A stretch of DNA of 13,171 nt, from contig URTN01000004.1 of the NCBI GenBank assembly GCA_900550795.1, positions 1-13,171 on the forward strand. The letters are read 5' to 3'. Shown piece by piece: positions 1-7,740 of the stretch. This DNA is from an uncultured Mollicutes bacterium. Lineage in GTDB: Bacteria; Bacillota_I; Bacilli_A; RFN20; CAG-826. The notes beneath the pieces are model-generated. The model worked only from the letters and a program-made list of their open reading frames with translations, made no database searches and was not told the DNA's origin. Made by a program: the position numbers and the translations under genes. How positions within the stretch are numbered: position 1 is the first letter of the stretch; every line of letters starts with the position of its first letter.

Positions 1-476
1 GTTTGTAATGCGCCAACAACTTCAGCCTTTGCGCCAACTAAACCAGCAAGTCCGCCAAGAATTCCGTTTAATTTTTCAGCATTGGTGCTAACAAAATTGC
101 CAGGAGCAATGAACATGAAGATACCAGCGACAACTAGAACTAATCCAGCGACAGCGGCGACAAACTTGCCAATCTTAACTTTCTTAAAGGAAATAGCAAG
201 TCCAGCAAGTAAAACAACTGCACCAGCAATCATCATGATGAAGCCAACTAAACCAAGAGTGCTTCCAGCCAATACTTGATTGCCGGAATTGTCTTTTGTA
301 CCAAAGAAGACATCGGTTCCTTTGTAGATGGAGCCTTCAGTTGTCGAAGAAGTAGTGACAAGCTTGCTTCCAGCAAAGTCCATGGTAACTGAGAAGACAA
401 TTGCTAATACGGCAAAGACGAGGGCTGCTGCCATGATGAAAACTGGCAACATTGATTTTTTAACTTTTTTAGCCAT
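1..476 (-). CDS. Partial multi-helix membrane protein (C-terminus beyond window)
   Basis: The reading frame starts at the ATG complementary to 474-476 and stays open to the left edge, giving 158 residues of a longer protein. Right after the start is KKVKKSMLP, then a long hydrophobic segment (residues about 9-30), a polar loop of about 40 residues rich in Ser/Thr/Gly, two more helices (about 70-92 and 98-117) separated by a Lys-rich turn (SFKKVKIGK), and the start of a Gly/Ala-rich segment. This order of helix, loop and closely spaced helices resembles the N-terminal half of the DUF1508 protein at 2469-3995, so the two may be distant paralogues; that is an inference from topology only. An AGGTAGG sequence about 9 bases upstream could serve as ribosome binding site. 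I do not recognise the family and no catalytic motif is visible. Confidence 0.8.
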   Translation of the reverse strand, partial: MAKKVKKSMLPVFIMAAALVFAVLAIVFSVTMDFAGSKLVTTSSTTEGSIYKGTDVFFGTKDNSGNQVLAGSTLGLVGFIMMIAGAVVLLAGLAISFKKVKIGKFVAAVAGLVLVVAGIFMFIAPGNFVSTNAEKLNGILGGLAGLVGAKAEVVGALQ

Positions 477-487
477 TTATTTATAGC

Positions 488-512
488 CTACCTTTCGGTA
501 GATATATTACCA
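488..512 (-). promoter_or_regulatory. Candidate extended -10 promoter and 5' hairpin of the membrane-protein gene
   Basis: On the minus strand TGGTAATAT (504-512) fits an extended -10 element. It is followed by CTACC-GAAA-GGTAG (501 to 488), a perfect 5-bp stem with a GNRA loop, close to the predicted transcript start and overlapping the AGGTAGG ribosome binding site. The -35 region is poor. The hairpin could protect the 5' end or mask the site, but the start point may fall inside it, so the effect is uncertain. Confidence 0.35.
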
Positions 513-570
513 ATTTTAAAGAAACTTAAAAGTATTAATTGCCTAAAAATGAACGGTTTATTAGAAATGA

Positions 571-2358
571 CTATTTTTTGTCTAATTCTGATAATAAGGA
601 ATTTAGCTTTCTTGCACTTAATAAAAGTTTCTTTTTATCTTCACTTGAAAGTAACTTTATATCTTCGTGCTGTTTCTTTATATCATTGATTTTATCTTCT
701 TTTGGATAATTTGGATTTGATAAAACAGCCTTTAACCTCTTATCAAAAGCTAAGATTTCATCAACGGGAACCTTTCTAGAAGTCTTAGGCTTAGAAACAG
801 GTTTTTTGGCCTCTTTTACAGGGGTTTTAGCCTTTTTAGGCTCTTGCTTCTTTGACCTTGCTTCCTTTTTGGTTTCCTTTTGCTTATTAGGTTCTTCCTT
901 TTTGGATTTATCCTTGCTAGGTTCTCCAACAAGTAAAGTTGCCCCATTAGGAACAACAACCTGAACGGATTCAGGCTTTTCTTCCTTTTTAAGGACTACT
1001 GGCTTATTTTCTATAGCCTTGGCCTTTTTGCTAGATTTAGATGTCTTTTTAGAAGAAGCAGGTTTAGATTCAGCCTTTTTGACATCATCTTTTTTCACCT
1101 CTACCTTAGGAAGAGGTTTCTCTACCTTTAGTTTAGTGACGTTTTCTTTTTTCTTCGTAATAGGTTCTTTTTTGGCAATAGGTTCTGCCTTCTTAATTTC
1201 TTTCTTATTTGCTTTAGGATCTTTAGCATCAAAATCCATATAGACATGATAGCCATTAGATACTTTCTCGCATATAACTTCAAAAGAAGAATAGAAGAAG
1301 GATGATTTATTAGATTTCTTTAATACTAAGTCAATCTTTTCAACCATATTCCTATAGTCAGGAATAGTTAAATCAGCCTTGCCGTGAATCAAAGGAAAAT
1401 AAGGAACAGTAGGATCTCTATATAGAAGTCCATAATGAGTTGATACATCATTCAATGCATCTTCAATGGTCCTGCCGTTTCCGTAATAAAGCTTTTGCTT
1501 GCTCTCTATCGGAGAAGCAACAATAGGCTTGTTTTCTTCCTTTTTAACTACAGGGGTAGCCTCTTTTGGCTTAATCTTAATAGAATATTGCCTTAATAAT
1601 GCGTTTAATTTAGAAGCATCATAGACAAGAGTTAACTTCTTCCTATCGCCTTCACTAAGTCTATTTAGATTTGCTAATTGGGTTTTGATATCAGCAATCT
1701 TCTTCTCAACTGGATAAGTAGGCGAAGTTAGTGCATCTTTTAGTTTTGAATCCGTTTCCATTACCTTAACTAAGGCGAATGGAAAAGCTTTTTCCTTTTT
1801 CTCTTTTAGATTATCCTTTTCAATTGGTTTTGAATGGTTTTCTTTAATAGCAGGAGCGCCTTTATTATTCTCTAATACGCCTCCTGGAGCTATTTTATAG
1901 ACAAATACTTTGTAACCTCTTTGACTAGCTAAATTATTTAAATTTACTAAATCGTATGCGAGTTTTTTGTCTTGCGTAATTACCGCGACTCTAGAATAGA
2001 TTCTATCAGCCGATACTTTTACAAAAATTACATTGTCCGCAAAATTTTGGCTTTCTTTGATCTTTGAAACAGTTAATAGCTTTCTCCATTTTGCATGACG
2101 GAGAATTTTAAGTGCCCTTTTAGCAGCAATGCGCTTTGAATCGCGTTTCTTGTTCTTTAGATGTTTCTTTAATTCATCAATGCATGTTTTGAATACAACG
2201 ATTTGCTGACCTTTTTTGCGGTAATTCTTCGCGTCTATTAGAACATCCATCCATTCTGGAAAATTTTCATCCATAAGAGAACAGGTATCTAGGATTACAT
2301 AGTCGAACGGATTCAATAGTTCGGCTAGTTCACTGGCCTTTTTCTCTTTTATAAACAT
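571..2358 (-). CDS. PIN-domain protein with Lys-rich linkers and a duplicated helical module
   Basis: Residues 1-155 form a PIN-type ribonuclease domain. VILDTCSLMD carries Asp24, CIDELKKH Glu62, ADNVIF Asp108 and ITQDKKLA Asp130, the spaced acidic residues that bind Mg in PIN nucleases, so it probably cuts or binds RNA. A linker follows, then a module at about 202-256, a globular piece at about 285-375, a strongly Lys/Glu/Pro-rich stretch at about 380-530 (charged, probably disordered, able to bind nucleic acid), and a second copy of the module at about 538-592. The copies share LK.(A/V)L, P.YP, KI.DIK.Q, LS..D.KKL and KLN.LL. No signal peptide or membrane helix is seen, so it is likely cytoplasmic. 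The ATG at 2356-2358 lies about 22 bases from the only good GGAGG, which is unusually far; no better start is visible. It sits between membrane-protein genes but has its own promoter. The RNA target is unknown. Confidence 0.85.
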   Translation of the reverse strand: MFIKEKKASELAELLNPFDYVILDTCSLMDENFPEWMDVLIDAKNYRKKGQQIVVFKTCIDELKKHLKNKKRDSKRIAAKRALKILRHAKWRKLLTVSKIKESQNFADNVIFVKVSADRIYSRVAVITQDKKLAYDLVNLNNLASQRGYKVFVYKIAPGGVLENNKGAPAIKENHSKPIEKDNLKEKKEKAFPFALVKVMETDSKLKDALTSPTYPVEKKIADIKTQLANLNRLSEGDRKKLTLVYDASKLNALLRQYSIKIKPKEATPVVKKEENKPIVASPIESKQKLYYGNGRTIEDALNDVSTHYGLLYRDPTVPYFPLIHGKADLTIPDYRNMVEKIDLVLKKSNKSSFFYSSFEVICEKVSNGYHVYMDFDAKDPKANKKEIKKAEPIAKKEPITKKKENVTKLKVEKPLPKVEVKKDDVKKAESKPASSKKTSKSSKKAKAIENKPVVLKKEEKPESVQVVVPNGATLLVGEPSKDKSKKEEPNKQKETKKEARSKKQEPKKAKTPVKEAKKPVSKPKTSRKVPVDEILAFDKRLKAVLSNPNYPKEDKINDIKKQHEDIKLLSSEDKKKLLLSARKLNSLLSELDKK

Positions 2359-2395
2359 AATAATAGAATGGTATTTATAACCTCCTCCGAAAAAG

Positions 2396-2425
2396 ATTAT
2401 ACCCTAAAGAAAATAATCTAAGGGT
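2396..2425 (-). promoter_or_regulatory. Promoter with palindrome upstream of the PIN-domain gene
   Basis: A perfect TATAAT lies on the minus strand at 2396-2401, just upstream of GGAGGAGG. The spacer and -35 region are occupied by an imperfect palindrome (ACCCT at 2401-2405, AGGGT at 2421-2425) rather than a recognisable TTGACA. It could be an operator that replaces a -35 contact, or chance. Confidence 0.45.
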
Positions 2426-2459
2426 AAAAATTTTAAAGGGCCTAGAATTGACTAGGCCC
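2426..2459 (-). terminator. Intrinsic terminator of the DUF1508 membrane-protein gene
   Basis: On the minus strand GGGCCTAG, a 6-base loop and CTAGGCCC (2459 to 2438) form a perfect 8-bp GC-rich stem. It starts ten bases after the stop codon and is followed by a T/A-rich run (2437 to 2426) ending in TTTTT. The plus strand has no T-run on the other side, so it works in one direction only. Confidence 0.85.
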
Positions 2460-2468
2460 ATACGTAAC

Positions 2469-3995
2469 TTAATTTTGTTTTGATAAATCAACTAGCTTAG
2501 CAGAACCAATGAAGTTCCTAACGCTAGAAGCTGCAGAGATTGCAGAATCTCTAGATGGATAAGTTTCACCCATTACTAGGACTGCTCCGTTATCGGAGAA
2601 GACACGGAATTGATAACGGTTTTGCTTATCTCTTAAGATGGAAATTGATCCAGCAAGAGCTTTTTTCTTAATATTCTCTATTGCCTTGATAACAGCATTC
2701 TTTGAAGAATATGTAGTAGTCATAAATAGTAAGACACCATTAGAAGCAAGCAAACGACCTTGCCATTTCTTACCATCTTCAGCAATAAAGATTTCGACTT
2801 TGCCATTTGCAGTATCATTGACCGGAGGAAGCTCAACCTTCCATTCCCTGATTTCGGCTTCTGGGATTTCCTCTAGGTCATTTTCCCTATGAGTCTTATA
2901 GAATTTTTCAACAGAAGCTAATGCATTTTGGGCAGACAACAATGTTGGATAGATTTCACCAGCAACAATTAAACGTCCATCGTTAGCAGTAGAGATTCTA
3001 AATTGAGAGAATCCGCTCTTATCAGTAACAACGCGCTTAGATCCTTCTTTGACATTCTTACGTAATGTAGCAATGCCATTATGTGCACCTTCTCTAGTTT
3101 TATAAGAAGAGGACACAAGAAGAATCTCACCATTATTTGCCTTTAATCTATATTTATAGAAACCAGCTTCTGGGAATACTTCATATTTTCCGGTTTGGCC
3201 TTTTGTTGGTTTACTAGCTTCTTTTGGAGCTTCTTCAACTTTGGCAACAGGCTTTTCTTCTTTTGATTCAACCTTATTTTCTTTAGGTTCAGCAACCTTT
3301 TCAGAAGCTTTCTTAGTTACCTTCTTAACAGGCTTTTTAACTACAGGAGCAACTTCTTTTTTAGGCTCTTCAGCCTTTGGTTCTTCTTCTTTTTCAGCAG
3401 GTTTTTCTTCACCCTTTTCTTCATTTGCAGGTTCAATGTCTTCGATTTGATCTAACTTGACTTCTTCGCCTTTTTCTTCACTTGGCTCTTCAATCTTTTC
3501 TTCTTCCATGACCGGTTCGCTAGTCTCTTTTGATTTAGAACAAGAGAAGGCAAACATAAAGGAAGCAATAGATAAAATAACTAAAATTGCAGCAGCTATT
3601 AAAGAAAGAATAGAAGCTAATGCCTTTAAGTTCCCTTGGGTCAAGACCAAGCCTAATCCGTAGAAAGAAGCGACTCCGCCGAGAAGGAAAGCAAACATCC
3701 CAAGCAACATGGCAGGTTTCTTTCTAACTCCGACTCCAATTAAGCCAATTAAGAAGCAAGCGACTACTAAATAACCCCAAACTCCCTCGATGATGGCAAC
3801 GGCTTTAAAATTGCCACTAAATGAAGAAGATTTGAACACCAAAACATCCTTCATCACGGGAATTAACCCGCTTTCTGCATTGAAAAAATCAAATTTTGAA
3901 ACAAATGGAACAACAACTAAACCAATCGATAGCAATAATACAATTACAAATAAAACTATCGAGATTGGTTTGATTTTCTTTTCGTTTTCATTCAT
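2469..3995 (-). CDS. Four-helix membrane protein with four DUF1508 (YegP-like) repeats
   Basis: A 508-residue protein. The ATG at 3993-3995 is chosen because a perfect AAGGAGG lies about nine bases upstream; the frame stays open 19 codons further (to 4052) but without such a site. Residues 10-34, 68-89, 95-118 and 126-150 are hydrophobic helices. Residues 155-268 are a Glu/Lys/Pro-rich linker, probably disordered. Residues 269-316, 320-366, 398-446 and 451-497 are four copies of the short beta-beta-alpha unit of DUF1508, each with the pattern (Y/W)xxR(L/I/V)xxxNG, then a Tyr-Pro/Ser turn (SSSYKT, GEIYPT, TTTYSS, GETYPS) and a helix. The family is known from small soluble YegP-type proteins of unsettled function that usually carry one or two units. 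Anchoring two tandem pairs to a membrane through a charged stalk is unusual; I infer a scaffold or envelope-associated role without knowing the ligand. Confidence 0.88.
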   Translation of the reverse strand: MNENEKKIKPISIVLFVIVLLLSIGLVVVPFVSKFDFFNAESGLIPVMKDVLVFKSSSFSGNFKAVAIIEGVWGYLVVACFLIGLIGVGVRKKPAMLLGMFAFLLGGVASFYGLGLVLTQGNLKALASILSLIAAAILVILSIASFMFAFSCSKSKETSEPVMEEEKIEEPSEEKGEEVKLDQIEDIEPANEEKGEEKPAEKEEEPKAEEPKKEVAPVVKKPVKKVTKKASEKVAEPKENKVESKEEKPVAKVEEAPKEASKPTKGQTGKYEVFPEAGFYKYRLKANNGEILLVSSSYKTREGAHNGIATLRKNVKEGSKRVVTDKSGFSQFRISTANDGRLIVAGEIYPTLLSAQNALASVEKFYKTHRENDLEEIPEAEIREWKVELPPVNDTANGKVEIFIAEDGKKWQGRLLASNGVLLFMTTTYSSKNAVIKAIENIKKKALAGSISILRDKQNRYQFRVFSDNGAVLVMGETYPSRDSAISAASSVRNFIGSAKLVDLSKQN

Positions 3996-4050
3996 ACAAA
4001 ATCCCTCCTTGATTTGATAATGATATTTTCGCTTCTTTAAAAAAGAAAAC

Positions 4051-4079
4051 AACCTTTATTTAAAAATAAAACGTGTCAA
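4051..4079 (-). promoter_or_regulatory. Candidate promoter of the DUF1508 membrane-protein gene
   Basis: A perfect TTGACA is present on the minus strand (4074-4079), about 80 bases upstream of the start codon. The matching -10 is weak: only AT-rich TAAAGG-like sequence with a short spacer is found. It is the best candidate in the gap. Confidence 0.35.
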
Positions 4080-4097
4080 TTATTCAAAAAATAAAAT

Positions 4098-4218
4098 TAA
4101 GGCTACCCATGTAGTTAAATATACATATAAACGTGGATTAAATTTTAGTTAAAGCGCCTATTTATCGATATTTTTATTTAAAGCACATCACAAAATCACT
4201 ACATGGGTCGCTTATTTT
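4098..4218. repeat. Short inverted-repeat (MITE-like) element
   Basis: Identical 11-base arms, ACCCATGTAGT at 4105-4115 and its reverse complement at 4198-4208, face each other across about 82 AT-rich bases without an ORF. With one gap the similarity extends outward to about 22 bases per arm (AAATTAAGGCTACCC against AAAATAAGCGACCC). The right arm with its flank (4196-4218) recurs with one mismatch at 11941-11963. This fits a tiny non-autonomous mobile element, or a structured RNA with a long closing stem. No target-site duplication is clear, and this fills most of the gene-free stretch 3996-4221. Confidence 0.5.
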
Positions 4219-4221
4219 AAT

Positions 4222-4266
4222 AAAAGAAAAAGACCACCAGGAATGGCATAGATATTCTCGATGGTC
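4222..4266 (-). terminator. Intrinsic terminator downstream of pmbA/tldE
   Basis: On the minus strand GACCATCGAGAAT (4266 to 4254) pairs with ATTCCTGGTGGTC (4244 to 4232): 13 positions with one mismatch and two wobbles around a 9-base loop. TTTTTCTTTT follows. It ends the tldD-pmbA transcript. Confidence 0.88.
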
Positions 4267-4278
4267 TAATTATTGATT

Positions 4279-5601
4279 TTATTTTCCGCCGATAGAAAGA
4301 GATTTTATATAAGCATCGCCAACAGAAACTGCAGAATCATCAATTTCAGTTCTATTAGAGAATCCCTTTAAATCCTTAAACATTTTGAAGAGGTTCCCTG
4401 AAATGGTAATCAAATTCAATGGTTCGGCAATTTTCCCATCACGGATCATATATCCTTCGGCTTGGCAAGAGAAGTTACCAGAATTTGCATTCATTCCAGT
4501 TCCTAAACCAGCAATTTCGGTGATATAGACACCTTCTTTAATTGGGGAAATAAGTTCATCAAAGCTTGCTTTTCCTCCTTTAACGAAGATATTGGAGAAA
4601 GTGGTACCGAATTTGCCAGATCCCCAAGCACCATTGCCAGTAGATTCGACTCCATCCTTAGCGGCAGTTTCCCTATTATATAAATAGGTTTTCAAAACAC
4701 CATTTTTAATAATGAAATGATTTTGAGTCGCAACCCCTTCATCATCAAAGAAGGAATAGAATAGATTCTTGGCAAGTGGCTTTTCTTCAATGGTTAGTTT
4801 AGATGAAGCAACCTTTTGATTTAATTTGCCTTCCAAAACAGAAGAATGACGTTGGACATTATCCGCTATAGTAGATGATAGATAATAGCCAATTAAAGGA
4901 GATACGACTGCTTTATCCAAGACTGTTGGATATTTATTAGAGGCACAAGGGGCGCCACCGAATTTAGAAACAGCCCTAGAAACGATGGACTTAGCAAATT
5001 TATCAACATTGAATTTAGATAAATCATTATCAATGAAGACATCATAGAAAGTCTTGGTCTCTCCTTTATCTTTAGCTATCGCACCAGCAAATATAACGAA
5101 ATTATTGTCTTTTTGTTTTAATTTCAATCCAAAGGAATTATAAAATTCAGAATAACCTTCGCCTTCAACATATGTAACATCATCGGCATCAGTGATTCTA
5201 GAATCGGCAGCATAAATTGCATTTTCTAATTCCTTTATTAAGGCAATTTTCTTTTCAACAGGAATTAAAGACAATTCCTTATTATAGACGTTCCTCTTCT
5301 TATATTTAGGAGAGCCAGGGAACAAACCAATTTCACATGGCTTTTCTGAATACGACGCAGTCAAGATGATTTGGTCGACTAGGAAAGAGAAAGAAGAAGA
5401 ATCGATCTTTTGACTTACCCCAAATCCCAATTTGCCTTTATATAAGCCACAGGCGATTAAACTTTGGGAATTAGCAACTTTATAAGAATCTATTTCATGA
5501 TGGAACAACTTGATTGTAAGGCTGCTGGATTTAGATAATTTAATTTGGGATTGCTCGATGCCTTTTTCTTTGGCAAGGGCAAAAAACTTTGCAAAATTCA
5601 T
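4279..5601 (-). CDS. pmbA: Metalloprotease-like subunit TldE/PmbA
   Basis: The 440-residue length and overall pattern match TldE/PmbA, the partner of TldD in a cytoplasmic heterodimeric protease known to degrade unfolded peptides and, in some bacteria, to trim the leader of modified peptides such as microcin B17. The family-typical C-terminal stretch is visible near residues 370-395 (GNFSCQAEGY, then IRDGKIAEPL), parallel to FSASEAYIIRDGKICEP in the TldD next door. No HEXXXH motif is present, as expected for this subunit, which depends on TldD for the metal site. The ATG (5599-5601) overlaps the tldD stop as ATGA, and GAGGAGG sits about eight bases upstream, so the two are translationally coupled. 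No modified-peptide precursor or other biosynthetic enzyme is nearby, so a general proteolytic role is more likely here. Confidence 0.93.
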   Translation of the reverse strand: MNFAKFFALAKEKGIEQSQIKLSKSSSLTIKLFHHEIDSYKVANSQSLIACGLYKGKLGFGVSQKIDSSSFSFLVDQIILTASYSEKPCEIGLFPGSPKYKKRNVYNKELSLIPVEKKIALIKELENAIYAADSRITDADDVTYVEGEGYSEFYNSFGLKLKQKDNNFVIFAGAIAKDKGETKTFYDVFIDNDLSKFNVDKFAKSIVSRAVSKFGGAPCASNKYPTVLDKAVVSPLIGYYLSSTIADNVQRHSSVLEGKLNQKVASSKLTIEEKPLAKNLFYSFFDDEGVATQNHFIIKNGVLKTYLYNRETAAKDGVESTGNGAWGSGKFGTTFSNIFVKGGKASFDELISPIKEGVYITEIAGLGTGMNANSGNFSCQAEGYMIRDGKIAEPLNLITISGNLFKMFKDLKGFSNRTEIDDSAVSVGDAYIKSLSIGGK

Positions 5602-7007
5602 TCTAATTTTCCTCCTCTTCCGCCAACGGTAATTTCTTTTATCCTAATCGTTGGTTGGCCAACATTAACAGGAACTAATCCAGATAAAGATCCACACATA
5701 CCTTGGCCTAAATCAAGATCGTTGCCAACTCTATCAATGTTCATCAATACTTCTTTGCCACTTCCGATAAGGGTGCATCCTTTAACAGGTTCACAAATCT
5801 TTCCATCCCTAATAATATAGGCTTCGCTAGCAGAGAAGTTAAATTCACCAGTAGAAGGTTCAACAGACCCGCCACCGAAATTAACAACATAAATACCTAA
5901 CTTGGTATCTTTTATGATGTCTTCTGGTTTATCCTTTCCTTTAGCAATATAGGTATTAGACATTCTTGAAGTTGGGGCATATCTATAGCTTTCTCTTCTA
6001 GAACATCCATTAGCTTCCATATTTAGTTTTCTTCCGTTTGCCTTATCAACAAGGAATCCAACGCATATACCGTCTTTGATAAGTTGGTTATTCATCGTAA
6101 CATGACCTTCAGAATCAATATTATTTGAACCCCATTCGTTTTTTATTGTTCCATCATCAAAAGCGGATACGATAGGAGAGGCAATTTGTTCTCCAATAGA
6201 ATGAGAGAATACGGATAATCCTTTAGCAGTTGAAGTCGCTTCTAATGAGTGGCCGCAGGCTTCATGGAATATAACTCCACCCCATCCATTACCAATGACA
6301 ACGGGGAATCTTCCTGATGGGCATTCTTTAGCAGTAAGCATCATGACGGCTTTTTCACCAACTTTCTTAGCTTCCCCTTTATAATCCAAGACGGAAGTAA
6401 AATAATCCCATCCAGCATATTTACCAGGTCCAGTGAAATAGCTTTCGATTCCATTTTCTTCAGTAGAAGCCATGGCAATCATGGTAAGTCTGCCTCTTTC
6501 TTCACTATTCTTATAATGCTTACCAACTTCACCTTCGGCATTAAAGATTTCAATTTTCTTCTTGTTGTTAATGAAATTATCAATTATGCGGACTATCTTT
6601 GGGGATACTTCCTTAGTTATTTGATAACATTCCTTAAGATATTTAATCTTTTCTTCAGGTTTAACTTCATCAAGGTGGTTCTTGATTTTATTAATGACCT
6701 TTACTTTTTGGTTTTCAATTTCCTTGACCGTAATAACTCTTTCCCCTTCAAATCTAGAAGAAAGTTTATTGGCTAGTTCCATTAGGCTTTTCTTAGTTAA
6801 ATCGGAAGTATATCCATAAACGGATTCAGTTCCTTTTAGGATTCTAATTCCTGCCCCATAGGTAAGAGAGGAACCAACTCTATCAACAGTTCCATTTTCA
6901 AGAGAAATAATAGAAGATTCATTTTCTTCTAAATAGATTTCTGCATAATCTCCACCAGTTAGGAGGGCTTCATTTAATACTCCGATAGCAAGTTGTTTTG
7001 ATATCAT
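5598..7007 (-). CDS. tldD: Metalloprotease TldD
   Basis: A 469-residue protein of normal TldD length. Residues 244-253 (GVIFHEACGH) contain the HEXXXH zinc motif: His248 and His253 bind the metal and Glu249 is the catalytic base. Cys438 in GQGMCGSLSG is the likely third ligand, as in known TldD structures. SASEAYIIRDGKICEP near residue 400 is the shared TldD/TldE core. It forms the catalytic half of the heterodimer with the PmbA/TldE protein encoded directly downstream with a 4-base overlap. The ATG at 7005-7007 has AAAGGAG five bases upstream. A promoter lies just beyond, and the pair ends at the terminator at 4222-4266, so it is a simple two-gene operon. It diverges from the gene at 7074. 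Confidence 0.95.
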   Translation of the reverse strand: MISKQLAIGVLNEALLTGGDYAEIYLEENESSIISLENGTVDRVGSSLTYGAGIRILKGTESVYGYTSDLTKKSLMELANKLSSRFEGERVITVKEIENQKVKVINKIKNHLDEVKPEEKIKYLKECYQITKEVSPKIVRIIDNFINNKKKIEIFNAEGEVGKHYKNSEERGRLTMIAMASTEENGIESYFTGPGKYAGWDYFTSVLDYKGEAKKVGEKAVMMLTAKECPSGRFPVVIGNGWGGVIFHEACGHSLEATSTAKGLSVFSHSIGEQIASPIVSAFDDGTIKNEWGSNNIDSEGHVTMNNQLIKDGICVGFLVDKANGRKLNMEANGCSRRESYRYAPTSRMSNTYIAKGKDKPEDIIKDTKLGIYVVNFGGGSVEPSTGEFNFSASEAYIIRDGKICEPVKGCTLIGSGKEVLMNIDRVGNDLDLGQGMCGSLSGLVPVNVGQPTIRIKEITVGGRGGKLE

Positions 7008-7033
7008 AGCAGCTCCTTTGCATGTTTTTAGCG

Positions 7034-7063
7034 TTTATAGTGTACTTTTAAAAAAAATAACTA
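7034..7063 (-). promoter_or_regulatory. Promoter of the tldD-pmbA operon
   Basis: On the minus strand TATAAA (7034-7039) is an acceptable -10, with a weak -35 TAGTTA (7058-7063) 18 bases away across an A/T tract. The predicted start leaves a short leader of about 20 bases holding AAAGGAG. Confidence 0.45.
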
Positions 7064-7073
7064 CAATAATTAT

Positions 7074-7625
7074 GTGAATTTAAAACAGCTAAAAGAAATC
7101 GAAAACGCCAATTTCAACAAAATCAGGACTACTTTAACTAAAGAAGATAGGCTTCTTTTGAGTTGTAAAAATAATTTTATAAACAAGAAAATAGATTTCC
7201 TTAAATCATATTATTACAAAAGAAATAAGCTCATAGACCAAGGCGAAATTAACTACGTCTATTGTTTCAAGGAATATGAATATGAAGAAGACTGCCCAAT
7301 AAGCAAAGTAATAGGAATATTTTCCTTATCAAGTCAAATCGAGGAAATTGATTTAATAAACGCGAAGAAGAAATTAGATGAAATAGACATTAAGGAAAAT
7401 AGGAAATTATTTAATTTACTCCATAATAAATATGCCGATTTCCTTTATCTAAATATCGAAGAAGAAACTGGATTAAAAGATGGATATATTTCAATGTTAA
7501 CTAGATATAAATCGATTATCCCTGACTTTGCTTTAGGTTTAAATCCAGTTATTTCTAGCAAAGGGATAAGCAAAGAGATGATTTTATTGCCCCCTAAATT
7601 TAGAGTTAAAAACATTGATAAATGA
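7074..7625 (+). CDS. Uncharacterised 183-residue cytoplasmic protein
   Basis: I do not recognise this family. The protein is charged (many Lys, Glu, Asp, Asn), without signal peptide or membrane helix, probably mostly helical in the first 130 residues. There is a Tyr/Glu-rich patch (YCFKEYEYEED, about 62-72) and a more hydrophobic C-terminus (PDFALGLNPVISSKG). The only start in frame with the full coding stretch is a GTG at 7074-7076; the overlapping ATG at 7072 meets a stop at once, and no ribosome binding site is visible, so it may be poorly translated or leaderless. It is divergent from tldD, shares a 66-base gap with it, and ends in its own terminator. Codon use matches the host, so it looks resident. 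Two Cys (residues 31 and 64) are too few for a metal site. Confidence 0.75.
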   Translation: MNLKQLKEIENANFNKIRTTLTKEDRLLLSCKNNFINKKIDFLKSYYYKRNKLIDQGEINYVYCFKEYEYEEDCPISKVIGIFSLSSQIEEIDLINAKKKLDEIDIKENRKLFNLLHNKYADFLYLNIEEETGLKDGYISMLTRYKSIIPDFALGLNPVISSKGISKEMILLPPKFRVKNIDK

Positions 7626-7650
7626 GCCAATTTATCAATTTTCCTTTTTC
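7615..7650 (+). terminator. Terminator overlapping the stop codon of the gene at 7074
   Basis: TTGATAAA (7615-7622) and TTTATCAA (7631-7638) form a perfect 8-bp stem whose loop holds the TGA stop codon. A T-rich tail (TTTTCCTTTTTC) follows. It isolates this gene from rpmE. Confidence 0.75.
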
Positions 7651-7666
7651 TATTAGAAAAATAAGG

Positions 7667-7695
7667 TTGAACATGCAAACTTTTTTGTGTATCTT
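7667..7695 (+). promoter_or_regulatory. Promoter of rpmE
   Basis: TTGAAC (7667-7672) and TATCTT (7690-7695) are separated by exactly 17 bases. The predicted start near 7701 falls at the base of the leader hairpin. Confidence 0.6.
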
Positions 7696-7699
7696 TATT

Positions 7700-7740
7700 G
7701 CCGAACTCTCTGTGTGAGAAGCCTCATACGGCGAAAGGAG
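7700..7740 (+). promoter_or_regulatory. Leader hairpin before rpmE, likely L31 autoregulatory leader
   Basis: GCCG (7700-7703) pairs with CGGC (7729-7732), and TGTGAG (7713-7718) with CTCATA (7723-7728, one wobble) around the loop AAGC; a 9-base bulge lies on the left. It ends just before the AAAGGAG site. Several bacterial groups, including Firmicutes, carry an L31 leader by which free L31 represses its own translation. Size and position fit, but I judge from structure and location only. Confidence 0.45.

Noticed and set aside
3996..4052. Upstream start for the DUF1508 protein at 4052
   Set aside because: The 19 extra codons run through the perfect AAGGAGG site that serves the ATG at 3993-3995.
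4279..7007. A modified-peptide (RiPP) cluster around tldD/pmbA
   Set aside because: No precursor peptide, cyclodehydratase, radical SAM enzyme or exporter is visible nearby. The pair is a common housekeeping operon.
1..7007. Mycoplasma-type code with UGA as Trp
   Set aside because: Conserved Trp positions use TGG, and several complete genes end at TGA in the expected place.
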